Positions 1-8,693 of a stretch of DNA of 64,000 nt are shown here, one piece after another. A model generated the notes under the pieces. That model did no database searches, was not told the origin of the DNA, and saw nothing but the letters and a program-made list of their open reading frames with translations. The translations under genes and the position numbers were made by a program. The stretch is from Fundicoccus sp052116145. GTDB lineage: Bacteria; Bacillota; Bacilli; Lactobacillales; Aerococcaceae. The first letter of the stretch is position 1; each line of letters begins with the position of its first letter. Location of the stretch: the NCBI RefSeq assembly GCF_052116145.1, contig NZ_JBQKLQ010000004.1:62001-126000 (forward strand). Direction: 5' to 3'.

Positions 1-237
1 GGAGTCAGAGGATTTACCGAAAGTTTATTGGTTGAACTGGCTGATACAACCATCCGTGTATTAGGGGCTTATATGGGCGGGATGAAGACTGATTTTTGGG
101 ACGGCATTTATGAGCGCGATTCGATTGGGAAGTTGATGGATCCAGAAGACGTGGCAGATATTATTATGGCGAATGCGATGATGCGTACTAATTTAAATGT
201 TGATCAAGTTGTAATTAAAAACCGAATTGTCGATTAA
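1..237 (+). CDS. SDR-family oxidoreductase, C-terminal part (cut by window start)
   Basis: Open from base 1 and ending with TAA at 235-237; 78 residues are visible. The opening GVRGFTESL and the later GAYMGGMKTDFW fit the region after the catalytic YxxxK of classical short-chain dehydrogenases (the usual pattern is GvrGFteSL followed by PGgmkT). The end reads NLNVDQVVIKNRIVD. The N-terminal Rossmann part lies outside the window, so the substrate cannot be inferred. Two short degraded relatives of this same C-terminal stretch occur at 9440-9494 and 43147-43239. Family call is firm, specificity unknown. Confidence 0.8.
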   Translation, partial: GVRGFTESLLVELADTTIRVLGAYMGGMKTDFWDGIYERDSIGKLMDPEDVADIIMANAMMRTNLNVDQVVIKNRIVD

Positions 238-331
238 AAAGATTAGATAAGAGGTTTCATCGGTCTGTTTTTTTGGATAAAGTAATGGAATAAAGTTGAG
301 AGCTGAAGGTTTCGATAAACAAAAGAATATT

Positions 332-375
332 AAAGAGCTTAGTTAAACAAGAAATTCAGTTTAACTAAGCTCTTT
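332..375. terminator. Hairpin terminator between convergent genes
   Basis: Perfect 17-bp arms (332-348 and 359-375) around a 10-nt loop, with A-rich sequence on the left and T-rich sequence on the right. It lies between the SDR fragment (plus) and the RpiR regulator (minus) and could serve both. Confidence 0.75.
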
Positions 376-398
376 ATTTGTTTGAATACACTTCACAA

Positions 399-1280
399 TT
401 ATTTGATTTTATCAGTTCTTGTGACTGCTAAGGCATCGCGTAACATATCAAAAGAGGCTTGGTTTTCTATTTCATCTTTATACATGATCGCTGTATTTAT
501 AATATCCATTACTGTTAAATATAGGATTCTGGAAGACAAACTTTCTGATCTAAATTTAGATTCTTCTGATATAACTATCAAACTTTCATCCGCATAGCTA
601 ACTAATTCACTACCTGGATTCCCGGTTAATGTGATTAATGTTGCTTCGCTTTTGTTAATTTGTTTAGCTATATTTATAGCTTCAATTGAGTAACCAGAAT
701 GGGAGAATAAAAAGACGGCGTCATTCTTTTTTAGCTTAGCACTATAGCCTAGTTGCAAGTGATAATCAATAATATAATCGCAATTATATTTTGACCTCAT
801 AAATTTATGAAAGGAATCATATGCAACAATCGAGGAACCACCTAAACCATAAAAGTGTATATTCTCTATATCAGATAGTAAATTAATTACATTTTCTAAT
901 TTCTCACGGTCCAGAGTTTCTTTTAACGTATCAAGAGAGTTCTTATTGAAGTTTATAATTTTATCAGCAATTTGACTAGCGCTATCTTGGCTAGTTATAT
1001 CAGAATAAATGTTTATGGAATTCTCTGATTCTTTTTTATCATCAGATATAATGTTAGTGGCTAAAGTTATTTTGAAGTCTTGAAAACCTTCAAAACCAAG
1101 CTTCTTAACAAAGTTAAAGATGGTTGTTTGTGATATGTCAGTCTCGGTTGATAGATTAGCAATGGTTTTATTTACAAGTTCTTCGTTTAATTCTAGGAAA
1201 TAATCCGCAAGTTTCTTATCAGTTTTACTAAAAAGATGAAGGTTATTTCGTATTAATAGTTTTAAAAATCCTTTTTTCAT
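399..1280 (-). CDS. MurR/RpiR-family transcriptional regulator
   Basis: About 293 residues. The N-terminal HTH_6 domain (about residues 5-80) contains the typical IANLSTETDISQTTIFNFVKK helix-turn-helix. A SIS sugar-phosphate-binding domain follows (about 120-260) with FYGLGGSSIVAYD and FSHSGYSIEAINIA, the usual SIS loops. ATG at 1280 is preferred over GTG at 1289 because a GGGGTGG ribosome site lies just before it. It is divergent from the HAD gene and next to the sugar-acid PTS locus, so it probably senses a phosphorylated intermediate of that pathway. Its target is inferred, not seen. Confidence 0.88.
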   Translation of the reverse strand: MKKGFLKLLIRNNLHLFSKTDKKLADYFLELNEELVNKTIANLSTETDISQTTIFNFVKKLGFEGFQDFKITLATNIISDDKKESENSINIYSDITSQDSASQIADKIINFNKNSLDTLKETLDREKLENVINLLSDIENIHFYGLGGSSIVAYDSFHKFMRSKYNCDYIIDYHLQLGYSAKLKKNDAVFLFSHSGYSIEAINIAKQINKSEATLITLTGNPGSELVSYADESLIVISEESKFRSESLSSRILYLTVMDIINTAIMYKDEIENQASFDMLRDALAVTRTDKIK

Positions 1281-1339
1281 AATATCCACCCCACTTTCTA
1301 TTATACACGTTTTATTTAAAAAGTAATTAAAAAAAATTT

Positions 1340-1358
1340 ATTTATAAAAATTATAAAT
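1340..1358. promoter_or_regulatory. AT-rich dyad, possible operator
   Basis: ATTTATA-AAAAT-TATAAAT is an exact dyad between the divergent RpiR and HAD genes. RpiR regulators often bind such palindromes; in this A+T-rich spacer chance is also possible. Confidence 0.35.
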
Positions 1359-1431
1359 GAAATTTGATTAATTTAGATGTGAATGATAATCTCATATGCA
1401 TATTAGTGACGATGAAAAGGTGATGAATAAA

Positions 1432-2127
1432 ATGAAACTTGATAAAGTAAAAAACGTTATATTTGATTTAGATGGAACTTTAATAGATTCAGATGTTATT
1501 TATGAAAAAGGCTGGCGTAAGGCATTTGATAAATATGGCATTGATATAAGTAATCAAATTATAGAAGGCTGGGGAGGGTTAAGCGTAAATGCCTCAACAA
1601 AGCAAATTGCAGAAATAGTTGGAGATTATAAATTTGCATTAGAACTTAGAGAAATACGAGAAGAATATTTCTATGAGCAGTTAATGAAAGGGAACTTAAA
1701 AACGATGCCTTTTGCACTAGAGTTGCTTGAATTTTTAAATAAAGAAAAAATCACGATAAATTTAGCTACATCTACACATCGGGAAAAAGGATTAATGATT
1801 TTAAAGAAACTTGAGTTGAGTCACTACTTTACTAATTTGTTGTTTGGTGATCAAGTTGAAAAAACTAAACCTAATCCTGAAATATATCTTAGGACTTTAG
1901 ATGAACTAGATTCAAATAATAACGAAACTGTAGTTATTGAAGATAGTGTTACAGGGATGTCGGCAGCTGTTGAAGCTGAATTGCCTGTATTTTTGGTGCC
2001 TTATAGACCAATGAAAGCAGATGGTCTTTTGATAAAAAAACATGTGACAATAAAAAATAATTTGAGCGAAGTTTTAAATGAAGTTAGGGTTATTAACAAC
2101 ATTAATCCGAAAATGAATAAATACTAG
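1432..2127 (+). CDS. HAD-superfamily phosphatase, beta-phosphoglucomutase-like subclass
   Basis: 231 residues from ATG 1432, which follows an AAGGTG ribosome site by 9 nt; upstream ATGs at 1396 and 1423 are less well placed. All four HAD motifs are visible: DLDGTLIDSD (nucleophile and acid Asp), ATST (motif II), KTKPNP (motif III Lys) and IEDSVTG (motif IV). The helical cap after motif I places it with beta-phosphoglucomutases and small sugar-phosphate phosphatases. It stands alone and faces the RpiR regulator. Likely a sugar-phosphate phosphatase that relieves phosphate stress in the neighbouring PTS pathway; the substrate is not determinable. Confidence 0.85.
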   Translation: MKLDKVKNVIFDLDGTLIDSDVIYEKGWRKAFDKYGIDISNQIIEGWGGLSVNASTKQIAEIVGDYKFALELREIREEYFYEQLMKGNLKTMPFALELLEFLNKEKITINLATSTHREKGLMILKKLELSHYFTNLLFGDQVEKTKPNPEIYLRTLDELDSNNNETVVIEDSVTGMSAAVEAELPVFLVPYRPMKADGLLIKKHVTIKNNLSEVLNEVRVINNINPKMNKY

Positions 2128-2144
2128 AAAGTTATTATCAAAAA

Positions 2145-2190
2145 AACACTCTGAAATATCTGAAGTTTAATCAGTATATTTCAGAGTGTT
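2145..2190. terminator. Bidirectional hairpin terminator
   Basis: Perfect 15-bp arms (2145-2159 and 2176-2190) with an A run on the left and a T-rich tract on the right, between the convergent HAD and araD-like genes. Confidence 0.8.
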
Positions 2191-2261
2191 TGGTTATTTT
2201 TGATAGCAATGTGTAATTATTAATTAAAATGTGTGATTATTCAGAGATGAATCAATTCTTA

Positions 2262-2975
2262 TTACTTTTGACCATAATAAGCATTTGCACCATGTTTACG
2301 ATAGTAATGTTTATCTAAAATGTACTGAGGTAATTCATTGTCTTTTTTAGTCAATTCAGTGTTTCGAGCCATTAAACATACTTGATCTAAAACTAAGCTG
2401 TTCTCAATTGCTTTAGCAACCGTAGGTCCCCAAGTAAACGGACCATGTCCATTCACTAACACACCAGGTACTGCGTTTTCATCAATTTCGCGTTCTCGAA
2501 ACGTTTCAACAATAACTTTACCAGTATTTAGCTCGTATGCTTCTTCGACTTCTTTTTTAGTTAGTTGTCTAGTGTTAGGAACTGGACCAAAAAATGTATC
2601 GGCATGGGTCGTACCATAGACAGGTAAATCTATACCTGACTGGGCCCAAGAAACAGCGTTATTACTATGAGTATGAACCACAGACACAATATCCTTGAAC
2701 TCATTATATAATTTAATGTGTGTCGCTAAATCAGAAGAAGGTTTTAAGCTATTCTCCTCAACAAGATTTCCGTTTAAATCGGTTACAACCATATCTTCAG
2801 CTTTCATTACATCGTAATCTACACCGCTAGGTTTGATAACAACAACCCCTAAATCACGATTTATTTCACTGACATTTCCCCAAGTTAATGTAACTAATCC
2901 CCATTTTGGTAATTGAAGATTCCCTTTAAATACACGGTCCTTCATTTCTTTGATAATTGTATTATTAAATGTCAT
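2262..2975 (-). CDS. araD: L-ribulose-5-phosphate 4-epimerase
   Basis: 237 residues, class II aldolase/adducin fold (AraD/UlaF/SgbE group). Zinc-ligand motifs are visible: HTHSNNAVSWAQ and YGTTHADTFFGPVP, plus NGHGPFTWG. ATG 2975 is chosen because an AGGAGGC ribosome site lies at 2981-2987. It overlaps the end of the upstream epimerase gene by 11 bases, so the two are translated from one message. It converts L-ribulose-5-P to D-xylulose-5-P, the last step of L-xylulose-5-P use and entry to the pentose phosphate pathway. UlaF-type function is inferred from the neighbours. Confidence 0.9.
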   Translation of the reverse strand: MTFNNTIIKEMKDRVFKGNLQLPKWGLVTLTWGNVSEINRDLGVVVIKPSGVDYDVMKAEDMVVTDLNGNLVEENSLKPSSDLATHIKLYNEFKDIVSVVHTHSNNAVSWAQSGIDLPVYGTTHADTFFGPVPNTRQLTKKEVEEAYELNTGKVIVETFREREIDENAVPGVLVNGHGPFTWGPTVAKAIENSLVLDQVCLMARNTELTKKDNELPQYILDKHYYRKHGANAYYGQK

Positions 2976-3822
2976 AACCTGCCTCCTTAAAAATTGGATA
3001 AATAAACTCTTGTGCTTCCTTAATTGCAGATTTAGGATTATCTTCGGTTTCGCTCCACATTTCAATCATAAAGGCTCCTTGATAGCCTAGACGTTTCAAT
3101 GTTTTAAATGCTGACAGAAAATCAACATTTCCCTTACCCCATGGGACCTCTTTAAATTTACCGGGAAAATCTGCACTAACATTGATAGTATCTTTAACAT
3201 GAACAGCAACGATATTCTCTAGTCCACTCTCCAATTCATATCCTAAGTTATTTTCAGGCCAAGCAGAAATATTACCAATATCCGGATAGGCTTGTAACCA
3301 TGGGGATGGAATCTGTTCTTTAATTTTTTTAAATTTTGTTAACGAATTAATGAATGGGTCGTCCATAATTTCTATTGATAGCATGACTTGTTTAGCAGCG
3401 GCCATATTTGTAGCTTTGATGAGATTTTCGATGAAGAACTCTCTTGATAAGTCAGTTTTATCTTCATAATAAACATCGTATCCCGCTAATTGGATATTAC
3501 GGATACCAAGATCGGATGCTAAATTGATGGCCTTATCCATAATCTCTAGTGCTTTAGATCTTATTTTTGGATCGCTTGATCCAAATGGAAAACGTCTATG
3601 TGCACTTAAACAAATTGAAAATATTTTTACGTCAGTTTCGATAATAGCTTTATAAACATCATTTTTTTCTTCAGATGACCAATCTAATCTAGAGATTCTT
3701 TCATCTGTTTCATCAATAGACATCTCTACAAAATCAAAACCAAGCTCCTTTGCGAGTGATAATCTTTCAAACCAGCTAATATTTTTTGGTAGTGCTTTTT
3801 CATAAATACCGATAGTTGTCAA
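2965..3822 (-). CDS. ulaE: L-xylulose-5-phosphate 3-epimerase (UlaE/SgbU family)
   Basis: 285 residues, TIM-barrel xylose-isomerase-like family. The start is TTG at 3822, preceded by AGGGGG at a normal distance. Motifs typical of UlaE are present: FDFVEMSIDE near the N-terminus, the mid-protein SIEIMD (metal-ligand Glu), YPDIGN, HVKDT and the late MIEMW Glu. It isomerises L-xylulose-5-P to L-ribulose-5-P. It is divergent from the PTS operon at 4180 and co-transcribed with araD. Pairing with the UlaD-type decarboxylase at 8694 makes the assignment strong. Confidence 0.9.
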   Translation of the reverse strand: MTTIGIYEKALPKNISWFERLSLAKELGFDFVEMSIDETDERISRLDWSSEEKNDVYKAIIETDVKIFSICLSAHRRFPFGSSDPKIRSKALEIMDKAINLASDLGIRNIQLAGYDVYYEDKTDLSREFFIENLIKATNMAAAKQVMLSIEIMDDPFINSLTKFKKIKEQIPSPWLQAYPDIGNISAWPENNLGYELESGLENIVAVHVKDTINVSADFPGKFKEVPWGKGNVDFLSAFKTLKRLGYQGAFMIEMWSETEDNPKSAIKEAQEFIYPIFKEAGYDI

Positions 3823-3951
3823 TGTTTTTCCCCCTAAGTTTCATTTTAAATAATGCGTTATCATAACTATAAGTAGTTAATATAATTATAAGTTTGGTAA
3901 CAAGTAAGCGTTTTAAATAAAAATGATTAAAAAGACACCTCCTAACATTTA

Positions 3952-3998
3952 TTTTTATTATAGCATTGACAAGGTAAAATTCAATGCTATAATAAAAA
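3952..3998. promoter_or_regulatory. Perfect 18-bp inverted repeat, probable operator
   Basis: Arms 3952-3969 and 3981-3998 are exact complements around an 11-nt spacer, between the divergent ulaE and PTS genes. Because the 5' arm starts with T5 and the 3' arm ends with A5, it would not release RNA polymerase as an intrinsic terminator on either strand. An operator for the RpiR protein or a leader RNA structure is more likely. The spacer 3823-4179 also holds a weak catabolite-control (cre) match at 3903-3916 (12 of 14 positions). Confidence 0.6.
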
Positions 3999-4061
3999 TT
4001 AGTTAATAAAGAATTTAAGAAAAAAACTTTTTTTAATTCTTTGTCGGGAGTTATTCAAAGT

Positions 4062-4097
4062 GGTAGGAGAGGTAGGAGAGGTAGGAGAGGTAGAAGA
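4062..4097 (+). repeat. Four tandem 9-bp GGTAGGAGA repeats
   Basis: Three exact copies of GGTAGGAGA plus one variant (GGTAGAAGA) in tandem, about 80 bases before the PTS start. Each unit contains a Shine-Dalgarno-like GGAG. It may be a slippage-prone tract in the operon leader; no ORF follows it directly. Confidence 0.85.
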
Positions 4098-4179
4098 TAT
4101 TTTTTTTAATGTTAATGTAAGGGGTATCATTTTGAGGTTTCGTGTTTAGTTTAATATAAAAAAAATAGGAGTGTGTAAC

Positions 4180-4941
4180 ATGACAATATTTCAAGCACTT
4201 GCAATTGCAGTATGGGTATCACTAGTCCAAGGTCGTTTATGGGGAGGTGCAGTTACACTGCACTGGAGATTCTCACCATTAATGACGAGTTTGATTTGCG
4301 GGATTGTATTAGGCGATATACCAACTGCTGTTATCACTGGAGCGACGATTCAATTAATTACTATGGGGCAAGTGGCACCAGGTGGACAAATGCCAACTGA
4401 ACCAAACATTGCTGCTTCGATTGCAGTACCTTTAACAATTATGAGTGGATTATCACCTGAAGCGGCAGTAGCCGTTGCAATTCCGGTAGGGATCCTAGGA
4501 GGGTATTTATACCAATTGAAACAATTTGGAAATTCATTCCCATTAAGATATCTAGAAAAAGTTTCAAACAGCGGAAATGAGAAACAACTTACTTTTGCTA
4601 CGTTTATAGTTCCACAAATCGTTTCATTACTTGTTCATGCACCAATCATTTTTATTGCACTTTACTTTGGCGCTGATATTGTAGCGGGATATGTTCAAGG
4701 GTTAGAAGGTGGGACATTCTTCCACGTATTAGAAACAGTTGGTGGAGCGTTGGGTGCTGTAGGTATTGCTTTATTATTACGAATCATCGGTAAAAAAGAA
4801 TATCTTTGGTTCTTCTTTATCGCTTACTTCTTAAGATTTATGCTTGCACCATTAGGGGTTTCGACAGTTACATGGGCAATTATCGGTGTATTAATTGCAG
4901 GAGTTTACTCATTGGTCATTACTGAAGCAAAGAAAGCATAA
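4180..4941 (+). CDS. PTS mannose/fructose/sorbose-family IIC component
   Basis: 253 residues, polytopic membrane protein of the EII-Sor (ManY/AgaC) family. It shows ALAIAVWVSLVQG at the N-terminus and the conserved GDIPTAVITGATIQLITMG and GGQMPTEPNIAASIAVPL loops. ATG 4180 is chosen over GTG 4171 since AGGAGTG lies just upstream. First gene of a run IIC-IID-IIB-dehydrogenase-IIA-dehydrogenase-decarboxylase. It forms the sugar channel with IID. Confidence 0.92.
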   Translation: MTIFQALAIAVWVSLVQGRLWGGAVTLHWRFSPLMTSLICGIVLGDIPTAVITGATIQLITMGQVAPGGQMPTEPNIAASIAVPLTIMSGLSPEAAVAVAIPVGILGGYLYQLKQFGNSFPLRYLEKVSNSGNEKQLTFATFIVPQIVSLLVHAPIIFIALYFGADIVAGYVQGLEGGTFFHVLETVGGALGAVGIALLLRIIGKKEYLWFFFIAYFLRFMLAPLGVSTVTWAIIGVLIAGVYSLVITEAKKA

Positions 4942-4968
4942 TTTAATTATTTACGAGGAGGAATCAAG

Positions 4969-5823
4969 ATGGGAATTTCAACTGAAAATAAAGATCAAAA
5001 ATTGTTAACAAATAAAGATTTAACAAAAATGTTTACTAGATGGTGGTTATCGCATGAAACGATGAGAACATATGAGCGTGGAATCGGGCCAGCTTACTTC
5101 TATGGAATGTATCCTTCCTTAAAGAAAATTTACGGGGATAATGATGAACAATTTTTAGAGGCTAAGAAGAGAGCGTTAAACTTCTTTAATGGTCAGTTTT
5201 CATGGTGTGCATCGATATTAGGTATATCAGCATCTTTAGAAGAAGAACGAAAAAGAGAGTTAGATGCCGGCGGCGAGGTCACTATTACAGGCGATGTTAT
5301 TGAAAATACTAAAGTGGCTTTGTTTGGCCCTCTAGCAGGTATTGGTGATTCAATTACAAATGGAACGTTACATTACATTTTTATCTCTTTGTTTTTACCG
5401 TTAGCACTATCCGGAAATTGGCTAGGTGCGGTATTACCAGGAATAATCTTTATTGCTTACACTTATGCTGAAGGGTTGTTCTTTACCAGAATGGGATATA
5501 ACCTAGGACGTCAAGCAGCAGCTGAATTACTTGGTGGCGGTATGATGAGCACCTACGTTAATGCATTGTCATTATTAGGGGTGTTTATGACAGGGATTAT
5601 CGGGTCGTCGTTTGTTAAATTAAGCTCATCTTGGGTAGTGGCAATTGAAGGGAACTCTTGGTCTATTCAAGAAATTTTAGATGGTATGATTCCAGGTTTG
5701 CTGCCTTTAGCAATAATCATGGGTGTATATTTTTACTTTGAGAAAAAAGGATTGAAACCATTACAAGCAATTGGCTGGGTTACAGTTATTGTTGGTGGTT
5801 TAGCATGGATTGGCGTTTTATAG
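4969..5823 (+). CDS. PTS mannose/fructose/sorbose-family IID component
   Basis: 284 residues. It starts with a cytoplasmic segment bearing RWWLSHETMRTYERGIGPAY, then hydrophobic spans, the LFGPLAGIGDSITNG signature of IID proteins, and a C-terminal membrane anchor. GGAGGAATC ribosome site upstream. It partners IIC to form the translocation complex. Normal length for the family. The transported substrate is inferred from the downstream enzymes to be a sugar acid rather than a hexose. Confidence 0.92.
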   Translation: MGISTENKDQKLLTNKDLTKMFTRWWLSHETMRTYERGIGPAYFYGMYPSLKKIYGDNDEQFLEAKKRALNFFNGQFSWCASILGISASLEEERKRELDAGGEVTITGDVIENTKVALFGPLAGIGDSITNGTLHYIFISLFLPLALSGNWLGAVLPGIIFIAYTYAEGLFFTRMGYNLGRQAAAELLGGGMMSTYVNALSLLGVFMTGIIGSSFVKLSSSWVVAIEGNSWSIQEILDGMIPGLLPLAIIMGVYFYFEKKGLKPLQAIGWVTVIVGGLAWIGVL

Positions 5824-5859
5824 AACGCAGTTTAAATAAAAAGGATAGGAAGTGGAATT

Positions 5860-6345
5860 ATGGTACAAGCTAAATTCGCAAGAGTAGATGGAAGATTAAT
5901 TCATGGGCAAGTTGCAACAGGTTGGTCAAACAGTGTAGGTATCAATAATATTTATATCGTTGATAACCCGACTGCAAATGATGATTTCATGAAAATGATT
6001 TATACAAACTTGCAAAATACATATTCATTTGGAATAAAAATTTATACTGTTGATGAAGTTGTCAAAGAATGGAATGATAACCAATTTGGATCAGACAAAG
6101 TAATGCTGTTATTCAAAGATGTGAATCATGCATACGAAACACGTAATGCAGGTGTTCCTTTTGATTTACTAAATTTAGGCGGATCACCAAAAACTCCTGA
6201 TAACAAATTTGTTGCTGATTCAGTAGCTTTGACAGAAGATGAATTTAATAAATTAAATTCTTTAGCTAGTGAGCATAACATGGATATATTCTTCCAGACA
6301 ATGCCTAGCGCAAGTAAGAAGAAATTAAATGAGGTGAAATATTAA
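5860..6345 (+). CDS. PTS mannose/fructose/sorbose-family IIB component
   Basis: 161 residues, cytoplasmic phosphocarrier. The phosphorylation site is visible at the N-terminus in FARVDGRLIHGQVATGW (His15), as in ManX/SorB IIB domains. Its stop codon overlaps the ATG of the next gene (TAATG), which implies translational coupling. It passes phosphate from IIA to the incoming substrate. Confidence 0.93.
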   Translation: MVQAKFARVDGRLIHGQVATGWSNSVGINNIYIVDNPTANDDFMKMIYTNLQNTYSFGIKIYTVDEVVKEWNDNQFGSDKVMLLFKDVNHAYETRNAGVPFDLLNLGGSPKTPDNKFVADSVALTEDEFNKLNSLASEHNMDIFFQTMPSASKKKLNEVKY

Positions 6346-7343
6346 TGTCACAAAATAAAATTGCTGTAATTAATTCGAGGAGTTTTGGAAGGTATTTCCC
6401 AGAGCAAATTGAAAGACTTGAGGCGGTTGGTGGCGTTGATTTTTATCGAGATATTGATCCTAATATTGAACCTCTAGAACTAGCTAATTTACTAAAACAA
6501 TATGAATATCTAATACCAAGTGTAACGCCTAAATTTCCTAGAGAATTTTTCGAGAACTCACCAAATTTAAAGATGATTAGTCGACATGGCTTAGGTTTTA
6601 ACAATATTGATATCGATGCCGCTACTGAACACGGTGTTTATGTAACGAAAATCGTAGGAGACTATGAACGAGACACGGTAGCAGAATTGTCAGTAGCGTT
6701 CATTATGTCTTTAATCAGACATGTGGTACCAGCTGATCGTGCTTTGAAGACAGATAATTGGAGTAAAAAAGCGGATTTCTATGGAACTGAACTGCATGCG
6801 CAGACGTTAGGGATTATTGGATTAGGAAATATTGGCAGTAGAGTATCTGAGATAATTCACAATGGCTTTGGAACAAGAGTTATTGCGTATGATCCTAATG
6901 TATCAGCAGAAAAGATGAAAGAGCACGGAGCAATTAAGGTTGAACTAGAAGAATTGTTAACGACCTCAGATGTTATATCTTTAAATGCGGCCATTACAGA
7001 ATCATCATATAATATTTTAGGAAAAGAAGAGTTTTCTAAAATGAAAGATGGTGTCATGATTGCTAATACGGCCAGAGGAGAATTGGTTGTAGAAAATGAA
7101 CTAGCAGACGCACTTAGAAGCGGGAAAGTTAGGTCTTATGCTACAGATGTATTTGCAACTGAACCAATAACTGCAGATAATCCTCTCAAAGATTTCGAAT
7201 ATAACATTCTAACACCACATATCGGTGCGTATACAGACTTAAGCCTTAAAGCAATGGGAGATAAGTGTGTTGAAGATGTTGAATTAGTTGTTTCTGGTAA
7301 AGAACCAATTGAGATTATTAACAAGGGGGTAGTTCCAAAGTGA
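6345..7343 (+). CDS. D-isomer-specific 2-hydroxyacid dehydrogenase (2-keto-acid reductase type)
   Basis: 332 residues. The NAD(P) fold is seen in LGIIGLGNIGSRV (about residue 155). Catalytic residues are in ANTARGELV (Arg near 243), TDVFATEP (Glu) and TPHIGAYT (His). Family members include GhrB, which reduces 2-keto-gluconate and 2-keto-L-gulonate. Placed between the IIB and IIA genes of one PTS, it is very probably an enzyme of the imported sugar acid, interconverting the C2 keto and hydroxy forms of its 6-phosphate. The exact substrate is inference; 3-phosphoglycerate dehydrogenase is less likely given the context. Confidence 0.85.
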   Translation: MSQNKIAVINSRSFGRYFPEQIERLEAVGGVDFYRDIDPNIEPLELANLLKQYEYLIPSVTPKFPREFFENSPNLKMISRHGLGFNNIDIDAATEHGVYVTKIVGDYERDTVAELSVAFIMSLIRHVVPADRALKTDNWSKKADFYGTELHAQTLGIIGLGNIGSRVSEIIHNGFGTRVIAYDPNVSAEKMKEHGAIKVELEELLTTSDVISLNAAITESSYNILGKEEFSKMKDGVMIANTARGELVVENELADALRSGKVRSYATDVFATEPITADNPLKDFEYNILTPHIGAYTDLSLKAMGDKCVEDVELVVSGKEPIEIINKGVVPK

Positions 7344-7735
7344 TTGGGATTCAAGTTATTTCACATGGGAAATTAAGTGCAGGACTAATTGATTCTGCTG
7401 ATATGATTATTGGTGATACAGAAAATGTGGTTTCTAATGAATTGAAACGTGGACAAGGTATAGAAGAATTTCGTGAAGAAGTTAAGGCAACTACAGAAAG
7501 CATTATGTCAGATAAAGGTGTATTGATTTTCGTGGATATGTTCGGTGCATCACCTTATAATACCTCTTTAATAAATTCAAGAGATATTGACTCTGAAAAA
7601 TATAAAGTGATTTCAGGAATGAACCTACCTTTATTAATAGAAGCAATAGCTAACAGAGGGATGATGGATTTAGACCAACTTTATAAGCACATATTAGACT
7701 CTGCGAGTCAAAGTGTTTCTGGCTGGGAAAAATAA
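7340..7735 (+). CDS. PTS mannose-family IIA component
   Basis: 131 residues, EIIA-man fold. The phospho-acceptor is His9 in VISHGKLSAGLIDSADMIIG, and FVDMFGASPYNTS matches the conserved DL.GGSP loop. The GTG start at 7340 overlaps the preceding TGA, with AAGGGGG upstream. It takes phosphate from HPr for the IIB at 5860. Its separation from IIB by a dehydrogenase gene is unusual. Confidence 0.92.
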   Translation: MIGIQVISHGKLSAGLIDSADMIIGDTENVVSNELKRGQGIEEFREEVKATTESIMSDKGVLIFVDMFGASPYNTSLINSRDIDSEKYKVISGMNLPLLIEAIANRGMMDLDQLYKHILDSASQSVSGWEK

Positions 7736-7762
7736 AGATGTTAGAAAGAGGTCAACTTTAAA

Positions 7763-8671
7763 ATGAAACTAAACGTAATTGGAATTGGAAAAATGGGTTA
7801 TCCATTAGTTCAAAACATGTTGGACAACGGACATGAGGTTTCGGTCTTTGATGTTAGTGAAGAAAATGTTACGAAAATTAGCCAAGAATTAAATATAAAA
7901 GCAACAACAGATTTTGATGCTTTTATGAACGATGCGTTAAGAGATGAAGAATATCGTGTGTTCTGGTTGATGTTACCTCCGGGAAATATAACAAATGCAA
8001 CTGTAAAACGTTTGGCTGAAAAAGCGGAAGAGAACGATGTTGTTATTGAAGGAGGAAACTCAAATCATCATGATAGTATGCGAAATGGGGACTTATTAAA
8101 AGAAAAAGGCGCATACTTCATGGATGTTGGAACATCTGGAGGTATTGCGGGAGCAAGAAATGGTGCCAGTTTAATGATCGGCGGAGAGAGAAAAGTTTAC
8201 GAATCTCTTGAGCCACTATTTGCTTCAATTTCTGAAGAAAACGGCTATGTTTACACTGGAAAAGTAGGAAGTGGACATTTCTTAAAGTTAGTTCATAATG
8301 CAATTTATTACGGAATTCAGCAAGCATATGGAGAAGGTTTAGAAATATTAGAGAAATCTGAATTTGATTACGACTTGGCTGAAGTGACTGCCGCATTAAA
8401 TAGTTCATCGGTTATTAGAAGCTGGGTGCTTGGGATAATTGCAGATGCATTTGCTAATGATAATCATTTAGATAACTATAGTGGTCATATTAAGGGCTCT
8501 AAGTCTACAAATTGGGTTATTACTGAAGCTATGGATATGGATGTGCCGGTACCTGCAATCTTCTCTGCATTAGCAATGCGTCATCGTGGTGTACAAGATG
8601 ATCAATCATTTAGTGGGAAAGTCGTTTCTGCAATTAGAGCAGGAGTGGGCGGTTACTCACCAAAATCATAA
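7763..8671 (+). CDS. 6-phosphogluconate-dehydrogenase-like (3-hydroxyacid) dehydrogenase
   Basis: 302 residues, the short type of 6-phosphogluconate dehydrogenase (YqeC/GndA-like). It shows an N-terminal Rossmann motif VIGIGKMGYPL, the substrate loops EGGNSNHHDS and GTSGGIAGARNG, and the catalytic Lys/Asn in FLKLVHNAIYYG (about residue 175). Such enzymes oxidise the C3 hydroxyl of a sugar acid. Between a PTS and a UlaD-type decarboxylase, the likely job is oxidation of a hexonate-6-P to the 3-keto form that UlaD decarboxylates. Authentic 6-phosphogluconate dehydrogenase activity remains possible. Confidence 0.85.
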   Translation: MKLNVIGIGKMGYPLVQNMLDNGHEVSVFDVSEENVTKISQELNIKATTDFDAFMNDALRDEEYRVFWLMLPPGNITNATVKRLAEKAEENDVVIEGGNSNHHDSMRNGDLLKEKGAYFMDVGTSGGIAGARNGASLMIGGERKVYESLEPLFASISEENGYVYTGKVGSGHFLKLVHNAIYYGIQQAYGEGLEILEKSEFDYDLAEVTAALNSSSVIRSWVLGIIADAFANDNHLDNYSGHIKGSKSTNWVITEAMDMDVPVPAIFSALAMRHRGVQDDQSFSGKVVSAIRAGVGGYSPKS

Positions 8672-8693
8672 ATATAATTAGGGGGAAAAAATA

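Noticed and set aside
3952..3998. Intrinsic terminator
   Set aside because: The 3' arm ends in A5 on both strands rather than a T run, and no gene ends here.
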